Program-made: the position numbers and the translations under genes
Shown: piece by piece, positions 1-8,969 of the stretch
Layout: every line of letters begins with the position of its first letter
Numbering within the stretch: the first letter of the stretch is position 1
From: Verrucomicrobiales bacterium
GTDB taxonomy: Bacteria > Verrucomicrobiota > Verrucomicrobiia > Verrucomicrobiales > DEV007
Reading direction: 5' to 3'
DNA: 64,000 nucleotides
Assembly (NCBI GenBank): GCA_029213005.1
Contig: JARGPI010000011.1
Coordinates: 124,001-188,000, forward strand
The notes under the pieces: generated by a model
Seen by the model: the letters and a program-made list of their open reading frames with translations, nothing else
Told to the model about the DNA's origin: nothing
The model's database searches: none

Positions 1-1086
1 AATTCGATGAACTTTTGAAAAGCCCAATTTGAAGGGAAAAGATACATGGTCCGAAAACGCGAGAGGAGCCGCTCCGGTCCCGCCTTCCCCGCCGTCAATA
101 GCAATAAAATCTGGGCCGCGTCCGCTTTTATCCATGGCCTGGGCCAGATCGGTCCAGAACGTTAAGTCCCCGACGGCTGATTTGATGCCGACGGGTAGAC
201 CGGTCGATTCAGCCACCAGTTCTACAAAATCCAGTAAACTATCAATATCAGAGAAAGCACTGTGACAGGAAGGACTGATACAGGCTTTCCCTACTTCAAT
301 ACCCCGGGCGAGCGCGATTTCCGGAGTAACCTTAGCAGCCGGTAAAACCCCTCCGAGTCCCGGTTTAGCACCCTGACTCAACTTTATTTCGATCGCACGG
401 ATCGACTTGGTTCCAGCAACCGTGTCGACCAGCTTTTCCAGACAAAAACTTCCATCTCGATTCCGTGCCCCGAAATAACCGGTTCCTAATTGGAGAATCA
501 GCTCACCTCCGTTCAAATGGTATTTGGAGATACCTCCCTCCCCGGTATTGTGCAGCGCACCCGCAATGCCACATCCGGTATTAAGCGCCTCTACCGCCGC
601 AGACCCTAGTGAGCCATAACTCATCGCAGAAACGCAGACAGCCGACTCGGGGATAAATGCTTTTTTGCGCTCCCGCCAACCTCCCATCACCTTGGCACAG
701 GGGAGCGTATGGTTATCATCGTAATCCGCCGAACCGACCAGCGGCACCGCCTTGGGGAAACCACTTTGTTTCAGGATCAGGTAGTTGGAAGATCGCTCGA
801 GATCATTATCAGTTCCGAATCCGAAATAGTTATTTTGACGTTTCGAAGATGCGTATACCCAGGTCCGCTGATCCCGGGAAAAGGGGCGCTCTTCATCATT
901 GTCCGTGACGATATACTGCCGAAGCTCGGGACCAATCTTTTCAAGCATATATCGGAAGTGACCGCCAATCGGAAAATTGTGTAGAATGGTATGCTTTCTC
1001 TGAACCAAGTCGTAGATAAGAACACCGATAAAGATTGCGGCACCGGCGATGGCGACGAGTCCGAATAATTGAAAATACCAGGCCAT
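1..1086 (-). CDS. FMN-binding glutamate synthase family protein (partial, C-terminus outside window)
   Basis: An open frame on the minus strand starts at the ATG at 1086 and runs off the left edge, giving 362 residues of a protein that is usually about 500-550 long. The N-terminus has one membrane helix (MAWYFQLFGLVAIAGAA). The family core follows: FSRDQRTWVYASSK, then SYGSLGSAAVEALNTG, then HNTGEGGISKYHL, QLGTGYFGARNRDG, IEIKLSQGAKPGLGG and IDGGEGGTGAAP. These match the FMN-binding synthase domain of glutamate synthase-like proteins (GltB central/FMN domain) that lack the amidotransferase part. The family is predicted to bind FMN, but its physiological substrate is not settled. The catalytic-domain motifs look intact. 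There is no clear ribosome-binding site. A pilin-like gene lies 53 nt upstream on the same strand. Confidence 0.9.
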   Translation of the reverse strand, partial: MAWYFQLFGLVAIAGAAIFIGVLIYDLVQRKHTILHNFPIGGHFRYMLEKIGPELRQYIVTDNDEERPFSRDQRTWVYASSKRQNNYFGFGTDNDLERSSNYLILKQSGFPKAVPLVGSADYDDNHTLPCAKVMGGWRERKKAFIPESAVCVSAMSYGSLGSAAVEALNTGCGIAGALHNTGEGGISKYHLNGGELILQLGTGYFGARNRDGSFCLEKLVDTVAGTKSIRAIEIKLSQGAKPGLGGVLPAAKVTPEIALARGIEVGKACISPSCHSAFSDIDSLLDFVELVAESTGLPVGIKSAVGDLTFWTDLAQAMDKSGRGPDFIAIDGGEGGTGAAPLAFSDHVSFPFKLGFSKVHRI

Positions 1087-1139
1087 GGCAAGACTTTAGC
1101 CGCTTTGACAGGAGCGCAATGAGAAAGGCAGGGAAACCA

Positions 1140-1631
1140 TCACGACAACTGGACCTTTTCGATCCGGCAGGGCGGGCGATACAGATCAAAGCAAAGCATG
1201 TGTGTCGAGGGAGGCCAGTGAAGCAAAGTCGTCGGTGATTTTTCCATTACGAGGCGCAACTCCCTCATATCATATTGCACCCGGAGCAGTTCGCCCACTG
1301 CGGAAATATCATTATCACTCATACCGTTCAATTGAAACGTTTCGCCGGCCATGGGACCTTCAGGGACTTTAACCCCTTCACGCAGAAGACGTGCTGTCGC
1401 TTCAACTCCACCCATCGAGTCCGGAATCACATGAGCGACACCGAGACTGGCCAGAGAGGCCGACATCCGTTCGATGTGTTTTGCGTTGGCCAGATTCTTC
1501 GCTTTCGTCGAGCTCTCGTGGATATTCGAGACCACAGGAATCGCTGCAGCAGTAATCACCCCGACTATCGAAATCGTGATCAATACTTCAATAAGGCTAA
1601 ATGCCTTAGAGCTTTTCCAGTTAGGACTCAT
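1140..1631 (-). CDS. Type IV pilin-like (pseudopilin) protein
   Basis: 163 residues. The N-terminus KAFSLIEVLITISIVGVI is a class III (prepilin) signal: a short basic leader, a cleavage site before Phe, Glu at mature position 5 and a roughly 20-residue hydrophobic helix. Residue -1 is Ala where Gly is usual, which some prepilin peptidases accept less well. The remainder (about residues 35-163) has no domain I recognise. It is probably an exported or inner-membrane-anchored pseudopilin processed by PilD, as is common in Verrucomicrobia and Planctomycetes outside true pilus operons. It is divergent from the large hybrid kinase and shares an AT-rich intergenic region with it. The specific function is unknown. 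Confidence 0.75.
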   Translation of the reverse strand: MSPNWKSSKAFSLIEVLITISIVGVITAAAIPVVSNIHESSTKAKNLANAKHIERMSASLASLGVAHVIPDSMGGVEATARLLREGVKVPEGPMAGETFQLNGMSDNDISAVGELLRVQYDMRELRLVMEKSPTTLLHWPPSTHMLCFDLYRPPCRIEKVQLS

Positions 1632-1741
1632 TAAAAATTAACGCCTTCTAAAAGATCAGGCATCGTAATACAATATTTTTTTAAAATATACTAACGATAT
1701 AATTTGAATCAAATAATATAAAAATTATATTAACAAAAATT
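1632..1741. promoter_or_regulatory. AT-rich divergent promoter region
   Basis: This 110-nt spacer between the divergent pilin-like gene and the hybrid kinase is strikingly AT-rich (for example TTTTTTTAAAATATA at about 1676-1690 and repeated ATAATATA-like stretches up to 1730), unlike the flanking coding DNA. It should contain promoters for both genes. No individual -35/-10 pair is clear enough to assign. Confidence 0.4.
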
Positions 1742-4700
1742 TTGAAGAGTTTCCCGTCCATATTTGCTACTCATCTCTTGCTGAGTTTGATTACGATTTC
1801 TTCGCTTTTCGGAGACGAAGCCGTGACTTCTCAAATCCGTTTTACCCATCATAATCAGGAATTGGGGCTGTCCTCTAACAAAGCAGTCGACATTCTTCAG
1901 GACAAAAGCGGATGGATTTGGATCGCGACCAAAGACGGTCTCAATCAGTTCGATGCGCACGAGACCCGGATCCACAAACATGATCCGGATTTAAATGATA
2001 CCCTAAGCTCGAACGAATTAACCTGTCTTGCTCTCGGTGATAAAGGCGACATTTGGGTAGGAACCGCCGGATACGGTTTGAATAAATTTAATCCGGAAAC
2101 CAGAAAGGCGATTCGCTATTTGCCCGGATTCGAAGGGTCCAGCTCTGCCAATCACCAGCTTCCCAGCGGAACCATCTCATCTCTCGCGATATCGGAACGC
2201 CACTTCCTGTGGATCGGAACCGATAAGGGCCTCGCGGTGATGAATATGCTCAGCGGGAAAATCCGTCTCGTTGAAGGCGATCTGGGATTGTCCAGAATCT
2301 CTACTATTTCCGTCTTCGATGAAAAGACCGTCTGGGTAGGCACAGCAAAAGGCGAAGTTTATCAATGGGACAATAACGACTCGATCTTTAAAAAGTTACT
2401 GACCATGAACGCTCCAATCAGCTCGATTGCGAGAGACACCAAGCTACAGGTTTGGGTCGGAACGAATGGCTATGGACTGCATCGAATCGTCGATGGTAAT
2501 AAAACCGAAAAGATCACTAACGACATCCACGACGTCAATACGATTTGGTCGGATACCAACGGAGACCTCTGGGTGGGAACCGATAGTGGTCTCGCCAAGT
2601 TGAATCGCGGTGAGAAAACGTTCCGGATGTTTCTCTCGGTGAAAGGCGAAGAACACAGTTTGAGTCACAATCATGTCACCGCTGTTTTCGAAGACCGTTC
2701 CCGCATGCTTTGGGTTGCCACGATGGGAGGAGGCACGAGCCGCTTCCACCTTGATCGCTACTGGTTCCCCCACATCAGATACAGTGGCAATGGAGAGGGC
2801 CTCCCGCACCCTTCAATCTGGTCGATGGCCGAAAGTAAAGATGACGGCAAAGTCTGGATCGGAACCGAACGTGGGGTAGTCCGTTGGGAAGGCGAAAACC
2901 AAAAACTGACAAAGGACCATCCCGGGCTGGCTGAAGCCGGCGATCCGTACGCAATTTCTCTATTGGAGGATACCAATGACAACCTCTGGATTGGAACCAA
3001 GGGAGAGGGACTAATTAAAATCAGCAGCGAAGGTGAAGTATCAAAATATCTGGCCAACGATACTGATCCCAACAGCCTCAGACATAACTTTGTCAAAGAG
3101 CTTTACGAAGATGACGAAGGGCGAATCTGGATCGGAACTTATGGAGGCGGGATGTATCGCTACATTCCTTCCCGTGACAGTTTCGAGCACCAGAAGGCGG
3201 AGGCCCCGCTCAAGATGGACTACATCAACCGGATCAGGGAAGACCATCGGGGCCGGATCTGGGCGGGCACCCAGGAAGGGCTTTTTGTCCTCGAAAAGGG
3301 TGATACCAAATGGGCCAGCTATTCAGCCCTCATTCCGGGCGATAGCAATTTTCCCTCAGGAGAAATTTCCGCCATTGTGCTCAACTCTGACTTTCTCTGG
3401 CTCGGCACCGAAAGAAACGGGCTCTCAAGAATCAATTTAAGGACAGGAAAATCCTCGCATTATTCCACGACCAACACCCCTGATCTCACAGACGACCACG
3501 TCATCTCACTGGCTCAGGATGATTCCGGATTCCTCTGGATCGCGACCCCTTCCGGAATTTCACGGCTCGATACCGTGCAGGGCATCTTTCGCAACTTCAG
3601 TAAGGACGATGGTCTACTGGAAGGTTTCCGCCCCAACGCGTTTGCCTTTGGAAATCGTCGCTTCCTGCTGTTCGGTGGGAATGACGGGTTCAACCATATT
3701 AATCCCCGGAAACTTCCGGAGATCGTGCAACCGCCCCGGCCCATGTTGACCCAATTCGAGTATTTCGGAAAAACCGTAAATCCTCAGGAAGGTGAAATCC
3801 TGGAAAAACCACTGAGCGCCACCTCATCGATCAAAATCCCGTTCGATGCCCGGAACCGGTTTGCGTTCCGATTTGCGAATCTCGACTACCGATTCCCCAA
3901 CCAGGGCTTTTTCCGATATCAGATGGTAGGTTATGATCAGGATTGGCAGATGGCCGATAAAGATCGCCGTGCCTCCTATCAAAGTCTTCCCGTCGGAAAC
4001 TATGTATTCCGAGTGCAAAGCTCGCAAAACGGGAAAAAGTGGCCTGACATTTTCGCTACGGTCATGGTAAAGATTTCCCCACCGTGGTATAAAAACTGGT
4101 GGTTCCGGGCACTCGGTTCTCTAGCTCTTTTAGCCGCTGCATTTTTCGGTACCAGAACAATTTTCCATGGTCGGATCCGGGCGATCGAAAGACGGGAGGC
4201 GAAGATCAGCGCACAACGGGATAAGGCCGAGGTCGCACTGGCGAGACAACTGCAGCATGCCGTTCTTCTGGAGAGGACCTCTCGCGGGTTAACCCAAAGC
4301 GGGCGGGAAGATGAGATTTTCAGTAGCCCGCTGAAAAATCTGGCGGATCACTTCGAAGTCGATCATGGCCTGATCTATCGGATCACCGAAGATCCGGAGA
4401 CGGATAAACAAAACGGAGTTCGTATTATCGCTCACTATGCAGTCGGCAATGCAACGGCACCTTCTCCGCTGAAGTTGGATTTCCTCGATCCCTCGGTTCA
4501 ACAGGCTCTTCGATCAGAATCCTCTTTTGCGGTTTGTCCCACCAAGATGATCGATGTGTTTCTCGATTCCTTCACTGAACGGCCGTCGATCAAATCAGTT
4601 CTTTTCGTGAGCACCCGCTTTCTCTACCGCACCAATGGAATCATCGTGCTCCTATCCAGTCGTCCCCCTGAAGAATGGAAAGACGACGAGATCAAACTGA

Positions 4701-6013
4701 TCAATGCGCTATCGCCTCAATTCGGGATGTCGATTGCGCAGATGAAGCTCGCAGAAAAGGAGCAGCATTACCTAAAAAACCTTGAGGAAGCCCGTCACCA
4801 GGCAGAAGTCGCAAACCGGGCGAAAAGTGACTTCCTTGCCAAGATGACTCATGAGCTGAGAACCCCTCTCAACTCCATTATCGGATTTACTGAAATTCTC
4901 CAGGAAGACGAATTTCTCATGCCAAAGCAGCGGGAATTGGTCGAGATCGTGAACAACAGTGGCGATCACCTTCTCGATGTGATTAACGACATTCTGGATC
5001 TCTCTAAAATTGAGGCAGGTAAAATCGAGCGGAGTGACGAAACGTTCGAACTGTTACCACTTCTGAAGTCAGTCTATGAAATGCTGGGTATGAAAGCCAA
5101 AGCCAAGAAGATCGGCTTTGAGTTTGCAGCGCGCTCAGCTCTGCCCAGCACGGTTCACACCGATCGCAGCAAGATTCGTCAAACTCTGATCAACCTGATC
5201 GGTAATGCCATTAAGTTTACGGATCAGGGAGCGGTCACAATGGCGGTCAGTGCCAGTGCCATCGGCGCGCCAACCGAAGTCGAAGGTAACATGAGACGCA
5301 AAGTGCGGCTCTCCTTTGAAATCGCCGACACCGGTAAAGGAATCTCCAAAGAAGATCTTCCGAAATTGTTTGAAAAATACGGACAAACCGAATCCGGTCT
5401 TAGATCCTCGGAAGGCACCGGTCTGGGGCTTCCCATCGCGAGAAGCTTCATTCAATTGCTGGGCGGCGATATCGAGGTCGATTCCGAATATGGCCGGGGA
5501 ACCGTGTTCAAGTTTTTCTTTGAATGTGAGGAAGTTGTCGGTGTCGGAGCAACCCCGGCTTCTGCGGCTCTGAGCGAATTCAAGGCTCAGAAAATCAACG
5601 GAATCCGTTCATCCCGCACCAAACCGGTCCGCATTCTCATCGCCGAGGATCAGCCGAATAACCGCTTACTGCTCAAGAAAATTCTCGGGCGCGCCGGATT
5701 TGAAATGGCGGAGGCGACCAATGGTAAAGAGGCGGTTGAACTCTGCGAATCCTGGAAGCCGGATCTGATTCTGATGGATGAGGATATGCCGGTGATGAAA
5801 GGCAGCGATGCAACCCGGGCCATTATACTGAAAGCTCAGGATGATGAACCGGTCATCGTCTCGCTCACGGCATACGCTCTGGAACAGGCCAAGCAGAGCG
5901 CTCTGGAAGCAGGGTGCAAAGACTTCCTCGCGAAGCCGTTCAAAGCTCACGAAATCTTCACTGTGATTTCCCGCCATCTCGACATCTCCTATACCTTCGA
6001 AGATGCGGCCTGA
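1742..6013 (+). CDS. Hybrid sensor histidine kinase/response regulator with two-component propeller
   Basis: 1423 residues with a TTG start chosen because a signal peptide follows at once (residues 1-24) and no in-frame ATG lies upstream. Residues about 30-680 form periplasmic propeller repeats of the Reg_prop type (WIWIATKDGLNQFD, IWVGTAGYGLNKFN and many more). A Y_Y_Y domain (about 690-770) and a membrane helix (about 785-805) follow. The cytoplasmic part has a GAF-like segment (about 850-1010), HisKA with His1037 in MTHELRTPLNS, HATPase motifs (NLIGNAIKFTD, ADTGKGIS, GTGLGLPIA) and a C-terminal receiver with Asp1346 in LMDEDMP. Homologous Bacteroidetes systems sense polysaccharide breakdown products. 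Here there is no AraC output domain, so signalling probably goes through an unlinked phosphotransfer or regulator protein. The ligand is unknown. Confidence 0.93.
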   Translation: MKSFPSIFATHLLLSLITISSLFGDEAVTSQIRFTHHNQELGLSSNKAVDILQDKSGWIWIATKDGLNQFDAHETRIHKHDPDLNDTLSSNELTCLALGDKGDIWVGTAGYGLNKFNPETRKAIRYLPGFEGSSSANHQLPSGTISSLAISERHFLWIGTDKGLAVMNMLSGKIRLVEGDLGLSRISTISVFDEKTVWVGTAKGEVYQWDNNDSIFKKLLTMNAPISSIARDTKLQVWVGTNGYGLHRIVDGNKTEKITNDIHDVNTIWSDTNGDLWVGTDSGLAKLNRGEKTFRMFLSVKGEEHSLSHNHVTAVFEDRSRMLWVATMGGGTSRFHLDRYWFPHIRYSGNGEGLPHPSIWSMAESKDDGKVWIGTERGVVRWEGENQKLTKDHPGLAEAGDPYAISLLEDTNDNLWIGTKGEGLIKISSEGEVSKYLANDTDPNSLRHNFVKELYEDDEGRIWIGTYGGGMYRYIPSRDSFEHQKAEAPLKMDYINRIREDHRGRIWAGTQEGLFVLEKGDTKWASYSALIPGDSNFPSGEISAIVLNSDFLWLGTERNGLSRINLRTGKSSHYSTTNTPDLTDDHVISLAQDDSGFLWIATPSGISRLDTVQGIFRNFSKDDGLLEGFRPNAFAFGNRRFLLFGGNDGFNHINPRKLPEIVQPPRPMLTQFEYFGKTVNPQEGEILEKPLSATSSIKIPFDARNRFAFRFANLDYRFPNQGFFRYQMVGYDQDWQMADKDRRASYQSLPVGNYVFRVQSSQNGKKWPDIFATVMVKISPPWYKNWWFRALGSLALLAAAFFGTRTIFHGRIRAIERREAKISAQRDKAEVALARQLQHAVLLERTSRGLTQSGREDEIFSSPLKNLADHFEVDHGLIYRITEDPETDKQNGVRIIAHYAVGNATAPSPLKLDFLDPSVQQALRSESSFAVCPTKMIDVFLDSFTERPSIKSVLFVSTRFLYRTNGIIVLLSSRPPEEWKDDEIKLINALSPQFGMSIAQMKLAEKEQHYLKNLEEARHQAEVANRAKSDFLAKMTHELRTPLNSIIGFTEILQEDEFLMPKQRELVEIVNNSGDHLLDVINDILDLSKIEAGKIERSDETFELLPLLKSVYEMLGMKAKAKKIGFEFAARSALPSTVHTDRSKIRQTLINLIGNAIKFTDQGAVTMAVSASAIGAPTEVEGNMRRKVRLSFEIADTGKGISKEDLPKLFEKYGQTESGLRSSEGTGLGLPIARSFIQLLGGDIEVDSEYGRGTVFKFFFECEEVVGVGATPASAALSEFKAQKINGIRSSRTKPVRILIAEDQPNNRLLLKKILGRAGFEMAEATNGKEAVELCESWKPDLILMDEDMPVMKGSDATRAIILKAQDDEPVIVSLTAYALEQAKQSALEAGCKDFLAKPFKAHEIFTVISRHLDISYTFEDAA

Positions 6014-6040
6014 CCAGATTGTGCCAGAGTAGTCGTATCA

Positions 6041-6376
6041 ATGGCTGACTACTTTTACTCCGACGGAAATGGCAATCTCTATCGACTGATTGGCAACCAG
6101 CTGAGTTACGAGCCTGTAGAAACGATCGAAAGCTCCAGCGGAGTCTACAGCGGAGGGAAATCCTTCGAAATCACTCTGAGTGACGAGCAGATCGAAGAAC
6201 TCGTCACCCTGTTCACCGCGGCGTTTAAAAACCGAACGTTCCGGGTGGACAAACGAACGCTGGGGTCCGCCGAAATCAGGCGAATCGAAGAAGAGGACAC
6301 TTTCAAAGTGATCGTAGCGATGCGCAGCCCTGATAAAGCTAAAATCGAAACGTTCCTGAGCCGTTTGAGGCCCTGA
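6041..6376 (+). CDS. Hypothetical protein
   Basis: 111 residues, starting ATG 27 nt after the kinase stop, so it is probably in the same transcript. The protein is soluble and acidic with no signal peptide or membrane segment. It begins MADYFYSDGNGNLYRL and has a central helix (LSDEQIEELVTLFTAAF). I do not recognise the family. Its tail ends one nucleotide short of the convergent smpB stop. Confidence 0.7.
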   Translation: MADYFYSDGNGNLYRLIGNQLSYEPVETIESSSGVYSGGKSFEITLSDEQIEELVTLFTAAFKNRTFRVDKRTLGSAEIRRIEEEDTFKVIVAMRSPDKAKIETFLSRLRP

Positions 6377-6377
6377 A

Positions 6378-6830
6378 CTAGCGATTGAATCGCGACATCT
6401 CCCGGGCGATTTCCCGATCCTGATCCCGTTTTTTGATATCCTCCCGCTGATCGCGGTGAGTCTTACCCTTTCCGATCCCGATCTCCACTTTGACCCGGCC
6501 GTTTTTCCAATACATGCGCAGCGGAACCAGCGTTACCCCTTTTTTATCAACCAGCCCGACGAGACGATCGATCTCCCGGCGGTGCATCAGAAGCTTTCTC
6601 GCCCCGGTCACCTCGTGCTGGAAAAATCCGGCGGTGTGATCGTAGGGTCGGATATCGCAGTTCAGCAACCAGAGTTCATTCCTGTCCACACGGGCATAGG
6701 ACTCCGACATATTGGCTTTCCCCATCCGAATCGATTTGACCTCCGTCCCGCGCAGGACGATGCCGCATTCGTACGTGTCCGTGATCAGGTAATCCCGGCG
6801 AGCCTTTTTGTTTGTGGCGATATCACTCAT
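6378..6830 (-). CDS. smpB: SsrA-binding protein SmpB
   Basis: 150 residues, typical SmpB length. Hallmarks are the N-terminal KKARRDYLITDTYECGIVLRGTEVKSIR, the core YDHTAGFFQHEVTGARKLLMHRREI, the LVPLRMYWKNGRVKVEIGIGKGK stretch broken here only for reading, and the basic tail HRDQREDIKKRD. SmpB binds tmRNA and delivers it to stalled ribosomes for trans-translation. The ssrA RNA gene is not visible next to it. It is convergent with the small hypothetical gene with a one-nucleotide gap. Confidence 0.97.
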   Translation of the reverse strand: MSDIATNKKARRDYLITDTYECGIVLRGTEVKSIRMGKANMSESYARVDRNELWLLNCDIRPYDHTAGFFQHEVTGARKLLMHRREIDRLVGLVDKKGVTLVPLRMYWKNGRVKVEIGIGKGKTHRDQREDIKKRDQDREIAREMSRFNR

Positions 6831-6951
6831 CTAACGCTTCCAAGATACGCGCAAAAACCCGCTGCGATGCAAAAAAATTCGATAACCCGGGTCACATTCA
6901 TGCCGCCGGAAGCAAGATTGAGTACTCCTTCTCCTCTTCCCCAATCCGCAA

Positions 6952-6979
6952 ACCCGGTGCTGCTGTAACAGCACCGGGT
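6952..6979. terminator. Perfect 11-bp hairpin in intergenic region
   Basis: ACCCGGTGCTG (6952-6962) pairs perfectly with CAGCACCGGGT (6969-6979) around a 6-nt loop. No T-run follows on either strand, so this is a strong RNA hairpin whose role (terminator, attenuator or processing site in the smpB leader) is not decided by sequence. Confidence 0.4.
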
Positions 6980-7046
6980 CCCTCCTCCTTATTTCGGATC
7001 GGACGGGCGGCCCCAGTGGTTTCCGTCCTCTCAGTGAGCAGGCTAC

Positions 7047-7085
7047 AAAAAAACCGGCTTATCCATCAAGGAAAAAGCCGGTTTT
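7047..7085 (-). terminator. Rho-independent terminator of the DUF1080 gene
   Basis: Read on the minus strand, the stem AAAACCGGCTT / AAGCCGGTTTT (plus-strand arms 7050-7060 and 7075-7085) is followed by a T-run (plus-strand A-run 7047-7053). It lies about 35 nt after the stop of the DUF1080 gene. This is a textbook intrinsic terminator. The remainder of 6831-7118 holds no gene. Confidence 0.85.
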
Positions 7086-7118
7086 CTAAAGTTAAGCGCT
7101 ATCGCTCGCTTCTGAAAA

Positions 7119-7814
7119 TTACAGAGTTTTTATTCTGATATTTTTCCAGTAAACGTCGAACGGACCGGTTCCTTTTTTGATGCCGTGAACCTGAAGACCG
7201 ATGTGACCTTTAGGATGCGTTTTGAAAATTTCTTCATCCGTTAAGTTCGCGATCTGCTGACCATTGATCCAGGTCTGGATATTGTTGCCTTTGGCTACGA
7301 TGCGGAACTTGTTCCACTCACCGTTTTTCATGTGATCGTGAGCCGCTCCTGCTCCCGGCTCAGGCGAAAGCCAGCCACGTCCGGTTGCTTCGCCGTAAAC
7401 GAATCCAGCTTGACCCGGACTGGCTTCGATTTCCACCTGAGGACCGAAAAATCTTCCCATTGAACCTTTCCGCTTCTTCTCGTCGAGAGATGCCACATCC
7501 TCTTCATTTTTCTCGCGGGAACGAATCTGAACGCCGGAATTCAGTTTGTCGTGAACCTTCACTTCAAACTCCAGTTCAAAATCTCCATACTGCTTCTCTG
7601 AAAGAAGGAAAGTGTTAGGGCTGCCCTCGACGGTTTCACCTTTGATAGTGCCATCAACAACGGAGTATTTAGCTTTGCCCTGAGTGGAAGATTTCCAGCC
7701 GGTCAGACTGGTTCCATCGAACAAGTCAACCCATCCGGCTTTATTATCATCAGCCTTTGCTAGAGAGATGGCAATCAATGCTGCCCCAACGACCAAAAAC
7801 GGTGCGAATTTCAT
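7119..7814 (-). CDS. Secreted DUF1080 (3-keto-disaccharide hydrolase-like) protein
   Basis: 231 residues: signal peptide (MKFAPFLVVGAALIAISLAKA, cleavage near residue 21), then one DUF1080 domain covering the rest. Family features seen are WVDLFDGTSLTGWK, the GDFELEFEVKV strand, NSGVQIRS, WNKFRIVAKGN, QTWINGQQIANL and HIGLQVHG. The fold is a concanavalin-like jelly roll. Members act on 3-keto sugars or bind glycans, and are expanded in Planctomycetes and Verrucomicrobia. It is a monocistronic gene ending in an intrinsic terminator. Substrate is not predictable. Confidence 0.9.
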   Translation of the reverse strand: MKFAPFLVVGAALIAISLAKADDNKAGWVDLFDGTSLTGWKSSTQGKAKYSVVDGTIKGETVEGSPNTFLLSEKQYGDFELEFEVKVHDKLNSGVQIRSREKNEEDVASLDEKKRKGSMGRFFGPQVEIEASPGQAGFVYGEATGRGWLSPEPGAGAAHDHMKNGEWNKFRIVAKGNNIQTWINGQQIANLTDEEIFKTHPKGHIGLQVHGIKKGTGPFDVYWKNIRIKTL

Positions 7815-7927
7815 AGCCGTGAAGGATACGGAGGATTCCCTTCCTGTCGAAAGCGTTATCGCGGGAATAAAATCTCCTAATTCGATCTCTCAGGATGCAA
7901 AAAACGCCGTCCCCGATGTTTTCAGGC

Positions 7928-8917
7928 TCAACTCTTTTCAGCCCAGAACTCTTCAGCCGCTTTGTGATATTTGGCGTGATCTTTCATCCGTTTTTCGAGA
8001 CGCTTTTTCATCGCCCGTTTCGATGGTTCAACCTTGGCGTCGGCCATTCGGCACGTGGTGGCAAAGATCAGCTTCACGAGATTTTTCGCGTCTTTCAGAG
8101 AGACATATTCCTCCGCGATGCCCCGCTTCGGAGGCACATTGTGATAATTGCCCAAGAGCACCGAAATGCCGGCAGCGGGAATGCCGTAAAGGTTCATCGC
8201 TGTCGCTTCACAGGAGCCGCCGTCAAGCAGACATCGCTGATGGGGAATCTTCTCCTCAGTCGCGGCATCCACCAACTCGGCGGTGATCGCATCGTCGAAA
8301 ACACTGGAACGGTCCCCGACTCGAATCGCGGGCCCTTCGCCGATTTCCGCACCACCCCGGGGAGCACTGGTCTCGAGGGACACAAAACGAACGCCCTTCG
8401 GCAGAGGCCAGTTTTTCGCCATCGCCACAGCACCGTTGAACCCGACCTCTTCCGCGCGGGTAAACAAGCCGTAGACGTCAGCATCGACCTCCGCATCTTC
8501 CAATTCCATAAACAGCGCGATAATCGCAGCGCAGCCGATCAGATCATCACAGACCCGGGACCTGATCATTCCCTCTTCGACCTCAAATGGAGTCAACTTC
8601 CACATTCCGAAAGGCCCGAACCACTCCACTTCGTGCTGATCGAGCCGCTCTTTGGGAACTCCGCCGAGAAACTCCTCTTCGCCCTCGTGCTTCACCCAGC
8701 CGGGATGATCCATATGTGCCGCAAAAGCGAGATGCGGCTTCTTTCGTCCTTTCCGATAACGCGCGATGAGGTTGCCATACTTATCCTTCTCCAGAGAAAC
8801 ATGGGGTAACGGCTCCAAATACTCTTCAATCGCAGCCGCGACGTGGTATTCATGAAACGGGGCCGTTGGAGTCGACAGAATCGTCCGGAAAAGCGACAGA
8901 AAACGTTGGTGGTGCAT
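7928..8917 (-). CDS. M42/M28-family metallo-aminopeptidase
   Basis: About 329 residues from the ATG at 8917. An in-frame start at 8959 would add 14 residues but would leave only 10 nt to the divergent neighbour. Metal-ligand motifs of the M42 family are present: AAHMDHPGW (His/Asp), RVCDDLIGC (bridging Asp), TRAEEVGFNGA (catalytic Glu and ligand Glu), VSLETSAP, and the late His in GNYHNVPP. No signal peptide, so cytoplasmic. It should remove N-terminal residues from peptides using two Zn or Co ions. The C-terminal 40 residues are basic and helical, an extension beyond the catalytic core. Confidence 0.88.
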   Translation of the reverse strand: MHHQRFLSLFRTILSTPTAPFHEYHVAAAIEEYLEPLPHVSLEKDKYGNLIARYRKGRKKPHLAFAAHMDHPGWVKHEGEEEFLGGVPKERLDQHEVEWFGPFGMWKLTPFEVEEGMIRSRVCDDLIGCAAIIALFMELEDAEVDADVYGLFTRAEEVGFNGAVAMAKNWPLPKGVRFVSLETSAPRGGAEIGEGPAIRVGDRSSVFDDAITAELVDAATEEKIPHQRCLLDGGSCEATAMNLYGIPAAGISVLLGNYHNVPPKRGIAEEYVSLKDAKNLVKLIFATTCRMADAKVEPSKRAMKKRLEKRMKDHAKYHKAAEEFWAEKS

Positions 8918-8969
8918 TGATTTAACTATATCGCCTGATAAAACTGTGTAGCCACCCAAATTTCCACTG

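Noticed and set aside
6831..7118. tmRNA gene next to smpB
   Set aside because: The spacer is under 300 bp, lacks a tRNA-like acceptor end or tag frame, and its hairpins are explained as a terminator and a stem-loop.
7895..8809. Plus-strand frame over the M42 peptidase
   Set aside because: Antisense to intact metal-binding motifs; the translation is low in structure and rich in Arg and Pro.
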